NCBI GenBank assembly: GCA_000226015.1
Contig: JH152799.1
Span: forward strand, 179,268 to 243,267
Reading direction: 5' to 3'
Source: Mnemiopsis leidyi
Lineage: Eukaryota > Ctenophora > Tentaculata > Lobata > Bolinopsidae
Length of the DNA stretch: 64,000 bases
The stretch's first letter is position 1. Every line of letters starts with the position of its first letter. The translations under genes were made by a program, and so were the position numbers. Under the pieces are notes generated by a model. The model did not search any database and was not told the origin of the DNA. It saw only the letters and a program-made list of their open reading frames with translations. Shown piece by piece: positions 60,101-64,000 of the stretch.

Positions 60101-63100
60101 TCCGACCATGAACTCCCTTGCTTCTCATTACACACTACCTGTTAATGCCAATCTTCCGAAGTACGCCCTCGACGAGCCTGACAGGTTGAGAGTGACTTTA
60201 ACTTCAGACTTTCTGAACCTTCGTATACAATATTAAATGTATTCAAATATGTATACAGTATACACATATTTTTTAATACTTGTCAAAATTACAGATACAG
60301 TTATGGACTATTTAACCCAAGGAATTACAGGTACAGTTATGGACTATTTAACCCAAGGATTTCCAGGTACAGTTATGACGAAGGAACACCTGACAGTGCC
60401 AACTTCCGTGAACCGGACGATTTGTTCAACGAGTCTGACAGTGATGCATTAGAAGAGTCAAATGATCGAACATCCAGTTTCAGTAGCCTAGGTAATAAGT
60501 TGTACTTCATAAAGGGAAATTATAATTTTTATAAATATCCAGGAATTCGATTAGGTGTCTCGAAATGAAACAGCGTTTTAGGACTACGGCAATTATTCTA
60601 AACAGAGGGCAGTCACATTTATAGAAGCCCGTGCTATTTACATTATCGGTAACCTAAAAACTGCAAATAGGGTAATAGTTAAACATAATATATAGTGGCA
60701 ATACAGTAACAAGCAATACAGTAACAAGCACTATAATAGGCATAGCATTGTTTTCTAGCTTCAAATTGGTCAAAAATTGTGACCCCTTTAGGTCGAGCAT
60801 GTATGTATAATCAATAGACATTGCCTCCTCCGACCAATGATTTCACCTCTCTCCCAGGTGTGCACTACTGGAAGATGATATCAGCTGGTGGTTGTCAAGG
60901 AGTCGGTGTAAAACGTGACGACGTAAAGTTGAAACAGGCCGAACTCTCCAAAGTCCAGATCGCTGTCATCAAGCAGTGTCGGGACTCAATCCTAGACAAG
61001 CTGAGAGACCAGAGCATCAAGATCAGGGCGAAGCAGTTTGATGAATATGACGAACTTTTTGACGACGGAGGGTTCAAACTTAAATCCAACGCCAAAATTG
61101 AAATGGATGGCATTCTTAAGAACGCTACAGTTTATCTATCTAAGAACATCCCTCATGGTCACTTACGATTCAGAGTCTTTTCCCCGGGTGCCGCCTCAAT
61201 GGACGCTGAAGAAGACCAGCGAAGGTTGGGAGCTAGAGGGAGGATGAACCAATACGAACCGACAGTCATGATAAACCAGACCTCCACCATCGAGCAAGTC
61301 GAACAAGTGCCTCTGGTCGATTTGTTCGGTATCAAAAGAATCTCCCCAAACGTAAAGCAGCACACCCTCCTCCTCTTCACCGCCAAGCGATCTTACCGGC
61401 TGACCTTCAGTAACGACACGGACTGCAGCAACTGGTTCGACCGAGTTAACGAGTTTGTTAGAGCAGTACACGAGATTCCAGATGTCCCTCCCAACCAGTC
61501 AATCTGGGCTCTGTCTGGGGAGGGGACCGTCTACTTCTCTCCTCCCGTCCCCTCCTGTGTCACCAATCACTCTAAACGAGCCTGGCTTCCCATCGAGGGG
61601 AACTTCGTGCAGATAGCTGCCGGACCTCGGAGCATCGTGTGGGGCGTTGCTCCGGACAACAACCTCTACTGTTTCACCAGGGGTCACGGTGGTGGCGCTC
61701 ACCAGATGGGAGAGCACCTGGAGAACTTCTCCGTTCAGAGACACTTCCAGTGTACGGAGAACCAGCGGTATAATTTGTTTGGGGGGTTCCAGCCGTGCAG
61801 CGGCCGAGACAGGATGTCGAGATGGGTGGACGAGTTAGGGAACACTATCGAGAGTTCTAACCAGTACCGACTTCCTCTCTCTTCCTGGAGGTGGATCGGG
61901 GATTGGTGCGTCAAGAACTCTAGTGACAGTGATCCCGATGGTTGGCACTACGCCAAGAACTTCCACAGTCCCTTCTCTGCCACTCCTGGTCGGGGAGCGA
62001 GAAAGAGACATATTATGAGGCTCGCTCAGATGAACTGTTCTGCTCCTTGGAAGAAAATTCCCGTCAACTTGGTACGTTTTGTTTAAAACCTTTGCTTTTT
62101 TGTTTAAAACCTTTGTTTTTCGGAACGTGTTGTTGGATTGTTTTGATTTACAGAGCTGGGAAAAGCATGTTGGCTGAACTTTATTACCCAGCAAGTTGAC
62201 GAAATTTAGTAAGAAATTTGATATAAGTTGTCCAGTTAATATACATGGGAGTGGGACAACCTTATCGACTATGGTGACGGTGTTTTGCCCCAGGTGAAGA
62301 TATCCCGGGTGACTCTGGAACCCTACTGTTTTAAGACAGGTGACGAGCTCGTAGTAGCCTGGGCTCTCTGCACGAACGGCAGTTTACTCTACCGACACGG
62401 AGTTACTCCAAACAAACCACAAGGAGAGGAATGGGTAAGTGTGACGCTCACCCGGCCCTGGGTCGTTAGCTTAGAATTTATGTATTTTAGTGATTTCTAA
62501 CTTAAACACTGACTGTATGATCCTAAACTGACTTATCCCCACCTCTAGGTGCACGTGGATATAGACCACCCCCTTGTGGACATCTCACTTGACGCCTTCT
62601 GCAACCTGTGGGCGGTCTGTAGTGACGGGAGTGCTTACTTCAGGATGGGAATATCGGAGCAGGTTCCCATTGGGAGTCGCTGGATGCACATCGTTAAACC
62701 AGACCGAGACCATCTGGTGAGGATTGCGGCGGGAAAATACGCCGTGTGGGCACTTGGATCTACAGGTTCGTCTGCATTTTGGAACTCGGAATGAAACAAA
62801 AATATAACTATATTATCTATTGATAATGATACTTGCCTTGAATTTTCCTACTAAACAATTTATTTGATTTTGAAAACTTTACTAAACCGAACCGTTCTCA
62901 CATCAGGAAAGTGTTACATCAGAACGAAAATAAGTTCAATGAAAGAGTACGGGGTATCCTGGAGTCTCCTAGAGAACGACCAGCCGATGTGTAGCATATC
63001 CGTCAGTGGGAGTGACCAAGTGTTTGGTATTACAGAGCGGGACAGGGCCGTCGTGTCCAGAGATGATGTCTCAGGTGAGTTAATCTAACTTGGAGGTTGA

Positions 63101-64000
63101 ACTTATGTTGCCTGTATAGTATTTAAGTTTTTACAACTTAATTGATGGACTTGTCTAAACTGTATCTGTACAGTTTAGTTGGATTATCTGTTTTTGTTAT
63201 ACCTTTTTAAAATTTTGTCAAGGAGTGATCCTGTCTTTAAAGCTACCCTATAGTATATCATGAAGACAACTGCAACTAAAGTTATAGGTGACAAGTTAAA
63301 AGGAAGCCGATGGAGTAAAGTAGTTCAAGATGTTTGGTCTGATGTCTGTATAACCGCTACAACACAGCAACATCATTGGGATCAGGTTGGTGTGAAATCT
63401 GTGGTTATTTCCCTTCTTTGGTAGTCATTTCATTGCCTAAAGTAGTCATTTCCTTGTCTTCGGTAGTCATTGAAGTTAGTCGTGTGTAGTCATTTACCAG
63501 TCTGCACAAAATTATTCTAATTATACACGACCGTATTAAACTGAACTTCTTTCCTTTAAAAAATACCATTTTAGATCGACGAAATGACGTCGATGGCCAT
63601 GACAAGATACCGCACCCAAATCTGGGTAAAACTCAGAGAAAACAGAGTTAATGACCAAGACACGAGATGGTTCGATTACCACCGGTTTTGTCCTCCAATA
63701 TTTCCTGGCGATCGTGTATTTATCAGAGGGGGTGATGGGACGTGGACTAGAAACATCATTGACCATATTGGTGCGTTGGAATTGTTTCGTTTGCTTCTTA
63801 TTCCATTCTTTAGCTCCAGCTCCCATCAAAACGAATAATTTTGTTATGTTATATATATTATAAAAATCTGATGTAAAATCATCCAGGTCTGGACAATTCT
63901 ATGAAGATACGTCTTCCCGGTTTCTTCACGACTTCATACGAGTCTGTTGCGTCTCAGGATGTCATCAGAGACGAACCTCCTCATCCAACTCACCTTGCTG
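45108..64000 (+). CDS. TECPR1: TECPR1 orthologue (tectonin/dysferlin-domain protein), runs off the right edge
   Basis: Nineteen exons with consistent phases: 45108-45200 (tentative start), 45346-45486, 45621-45736, 45866-46003, 46308-46396, 46516-46612, 47096-47226, 55262-55371, 57797-57952, 59646-59736, 59989-60184, 60295-60491, 60858-62071, 62294-62434, 62549-62765, 62907-63074, 63288-63385, 63575-63770, 63887-64000+. Order: tectonin start, dysferlin domain (WRIDRNIDG...GWQYASGFNSTF...VVRRKR), tectonin repeats (ICVWAVSKECKVYFRK, GQLWGITTQGEL), acidic linker, a PH-like segment ending NWFDRVNEFV, tectonin (SIVWGVAPDNNLYCFT), a second dysferlin domain (WIGDWCVKN...GWHYAKNF), then C-terminal tectonins. 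Human TECPR1 senses sphingomyelin on damaged lysosomes through its dysferlin domain and works with ATG5-ATG12 in LC3 lipidation. About 1234 residues are already encoded, more than the ~1165 of human, and the frame continues. Confidence 0.9.
46678..46699. other. perfect 22-bp palindrome
   Basis: ATGTACAATGTA followed by its mirror CATTGTACAT is a perfect 22-bp palindrome in a TECPR1 intron, within a TACAATG-rich stretch. Confidence 0.85.
46978..47082 (+). repeat. 35-bp tandem repeat ending near a TECPR1 acceptor
   Basis: Three exact copies of a 35-bp unit beginning ATTACCCAGTATACACTATA, with a diverged copy upstream from about 46935. The array stops 13 nt before the acceptor CTACTCCCAG of the exon at 47096. 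Every unit contains an acceptor-like ACCCAG. Confidence 0.92.
47474..47545. repeat. two back-to-back palindromes
   Basis: GAAGCTTGTACGTATCA-C-TGATACGTCCAAGCTTC (47474-47508) has 16 of 17 pairs. GGAGATACCCGATAC with GTATCAGGTATCTCTCC (47511-47545) is a near-perfect second palindrome sharing the GATACGT core. Probably a small inverted-repeat element. Confidence 0.75.
48290..48545 (+). repeat. diverged duplicate of the region upstream of the aerolysin-like gene
   Basis: Words shared in order with 49890-50137: ATAGCAG..TTATATG, TTATCCTTAC, ATTGCCAAATCTGCATG, ATCATCACGTGAC.CATG, GACCAACTCAGTCC and ATATCTTAAAA. In the right copy the start codon of the aerolysin-like gene follows immediately. After the left copy I recognise no coding region. 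Confidence 0.6.
49567..49640 (+). repeat. tRNA-derived SINE head or tRNA pseudogene
   Basis: GGCAGCTCAATTGGTAGAGC is an excellent D-arm/box A. GTCGGATCATATCCGAC is a paired T-arm with a degenerate box B. The anticodon arm (CATCTAGACTCTG) does not fold canonically and the acceptor stem is poor, so this is likelier a SINE head than a working tRNA. Confidence 0.6.
50138..51403 (+). CDS. secreted two-crystallin plus aerolysin-type pore-forming protein, intronless, nested in TECPR1
   Basis: An intact 421-aa frame. A signal peptide (MMLFMLVSIAVIESSCG) is followed by two beta-gamma-crystallin-like domains of about 80 residues (YLTMYEHENKRGHS...; LTVYEHWRSQGEKKD... with IYEHMNFEGRREVV). The C-terminal aerolysin/ETX-MTX2-type domain is rich in Ser/Thr/Val beta strands (EESTTIEISETNEINWSVST..., TELSVGVGGSHSITTT). 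The architecture is like amphibian beta-gamma-CAT alpha subunit and related animal aerolysin-like proteins, which are secreted, oligomerise in membranes and act in host defence or endolysosomal traffic. Cys residues in the second half suggest disulfides. The gene lies wholly inside a TECPR1 intron on the same strand. Lack of introns could reflect retroposition or transfer; no poly-A tail or target duplication was found. Confidence 0.85.
   Translation: MMLFMLVSIAVIESSCGYLTMYEHENKRGHSKTLYEADSDFSQMRGWNDVVSSVKAYGESWELYTEMDYEGGRMVVPNSQTLNVHHNDMYSSARPICVYSKNPDTAKLTVYEHWRSQGEKKDLLTDTDYVGDDWNDRISSVYAEKGDWEIYEHMNFEGRREVVWEGQSKDLRDNDHASSIRPLCSSYKMTCKLTKMTIIDDGSVNPVSAGTEIIGSQDGGSCTGPATHTLTLSNADSVEESTTIEISETNEINWSVSTSVTVEASAKFLGSGTSIVTELSVGVGGSHSITTTNSKSYSTGNEKMVGMGIEYTTPGAALIFGAVERFTIKNADVPVDMEMECPDGTTKNERSTVKLNAVTYPSSHFWSLNGQFDEKACDEDWSLPLCVKAVRQQFSHSTFQMEDIKEAFDACFDDGKGNVGK
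51404..54385. other. TECPR1 intron 7, right part
   Basis: About 3 kb without a supportable exon. A 139-bp foldback lies just downstream of the aerolysin-like gene (51484-51622); the remainder is AT-rich unique sequence. Confidence 0.6.
51484..51622. repeat. 139-bp foldback element
   Basis: Outer arms ATCTCGATTAATG and CATTAATCGAGAT are exact inverted repeats. Inner segments GACTCGACAGTGATTATAAA and the reverse complement of TAGATTTACTGTCAAGTC are also related, so most of the unit folds on itself. Looks like a MITE; no clear target duplication. Confidence 0.7.
54386..54443. repeat. 58-bp hairpin abutting a MITE
   Basis: TTGGCAGCAGTAG at the left end is the exact inverse of CTACTGCTGCCAA at the right end. 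The inner TTAACTTTACTAT/ATAGTTAAGC also pairs. It touches the left end of the element at 54448. Confidence 0.75.
54448..54662. mobile_element. 215-bp MITE with ~45-bp inverted repeats and TA flanks
   Basis: The left end begins TAGAGAACGGTATTCTTGGGG, then AAGTGTCTCAAATTT. The reverse complement of the right end begins TAGAGAACGGTTTTCGTGGGG, then AGGTGTCTCAAATTT. TA dinucleotides flank both ends (54446-54447, 54663-54664), fitting a Tc1/mariner-type non-autonomous element. No coding capacity. Confidence 0.82.
55088..55261 (+). repeat. 40-bp minisatellite carrying copies of a TECPR1 splice acceptor
   Basis: A 40-bp unit (GTTTTACACAGGATGTACAA plus TGTACTGTGTAATATGTAGA). The acceptor-like TTTTACACAG ends at 55098, 55141, 55181, 55221 and finally 55261, where it is the real acceptor of the exon at 55262. 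All upstream copies are followed by GATGTAC, not exon sequence. A looser CTGTGTACTGT-rich tract precedes it from about 54880. Confidence 0.95.
55460..55680 (+). mobile_element. LINE 3' tail copy
   Basis: TTCTTTAAAGATAGCCCATTGGTAGCAAAAAGAAG matches, with changes, the segment before the tail of the 42-kb LINE (TTCTTGAAGATAACCC...GAAAAGAAG). It is followed by the same AGGTGTGATGATGCTGGCAT tail. A third copy at 56375-56430 belongs to the second block of the local duplication. Confidence 0.72.
55888..56100. repeat. 26-bp minisatellite, first array
   Basis: About eight copies of GAAGTGTACATTGTTGTAAATGTTTT with few changes (GTGGACATT, GTGTACATTGTTGTCAATG). Minus-strand open frames here are artefacts. 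Confidence 0.95.
56680..56990. repeat. 26-bp minisatellite, second array
   Basis: The same unit as the first array, about eleven to twelve nearly identical copies, so it was amplified more recently than the block duplication. Confidence 0.95.
57110..57700. repeat. 51-bp minisatellite
   Basis: About a dozen copies of a 51-bp unit (CTCCAACTCTAGCTCTAAAA then TTGTAACTTTAACTTTACCC and CTACACTCGA). The plus strand is pyrimidine-rich and grades into the tract before the TECPR1 acceptor at 57796. Two copies are also found at 56235-56340. Open frames on both strands derive from the 17-codon period. Confidence 0.95.
57953..59645. other. TECPR1 intron 9
   Basis: 1.7 kb, AT-rich, no exon seen; a run of about 15 C at 59600-59613 lies shortly before the acceptor at 59645. 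Confidence 0.65.
60295..60366 (+). repeat. 36-bp in-frame repeat giving three tandem splice acceptors in TECPR1
   Basis: ATTACAG|ATACAGTTATGG, ATTACAG|GTACAGTTATGG and TTTCCAG|GTACAGTTATGA place possible exon starts at 60295, 60331 and 60367, exactly 36 nt apart. Each joins the previous exon (GAC AG|) to give Arg-Tyr-Ser-Tyr. The repeat codes RYSYGLFNPRxx. The first acceptor has the best pyrimidine tract. Confidence 0.9.

Overview
The window is nuclear DNA of an intron-rich, AT-rich invertebrate animal. GT-AG introns, ciliary and autophagy genes, LDL-receptor modules, rhodopsin-family receptors and an aerolysin/crystallin fusion all point to a metazoan. The phylum cannot be fixed from sequence alone; a non-bilaterian or other marine invertebrate would fit. 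There is one 10-base assembly gap at 37083-37092. Gene models were built by hand from reading frames, splice sites and intron phases.

Layout. 1-3.7 kb is non-coding with tandem repeats. 3.69-4.73 kb holds a single-exon class A GPCR. About 5.1-9.3 kb (+) holds an LDLRAD3-like single-pass receptor: four LDLa exons and a TM/tail exon with two PPxY motifs. 12.78-13.74 kb is a foldback element made of CCAATGG-type words, flanked by an 8-bp duplication. 14.7-17.6 kb (-) is a CFAP276 (C1orf194) orthologue, head-to-head with adenosylhomocysteinase (AHCY, 18.8-32.7 kb, +). The 8.8-kb fifth AHCY intron carries two complete minus-strand genes: a 404-aa basic charged protein and a secreted Kazal-Ig-vWD protein. 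35.2-41.7 kb (-) is a nuclear-looking basic protein with a possible SAP-like C-terminus. 38.3-40.0 kb (-), inside its long intron, is a decayed receptor of LGR/RXFP type. 42-44.5 kb holds LINE fragments. From 45.1 kb to the right edge (+) lies a TECPR1 orthologue with 19 visible exons. Its 8-kb intron (47.2-55.3 kb) contains an intact, intronless secreted protein with two beta-gamma-crystallin domains and an aerolysin-type pore-forming domain.

The most unusual signal is at the 3' ends of introns. In AHCY and TECPR1 five acceptors are preceded by tandem repeats, and in several the repeat unit contains the acceptor itself. At 60295/60331/60367 three acceptors are spaced exactly 36 nt apart, so any of them keeps frame. 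At 55262 the acceptor motif has been copied about every 40 nt. A second theme is genes nested in introns (three intact, one decayed). A third is a series of palindromic or inverted-repeat elements.
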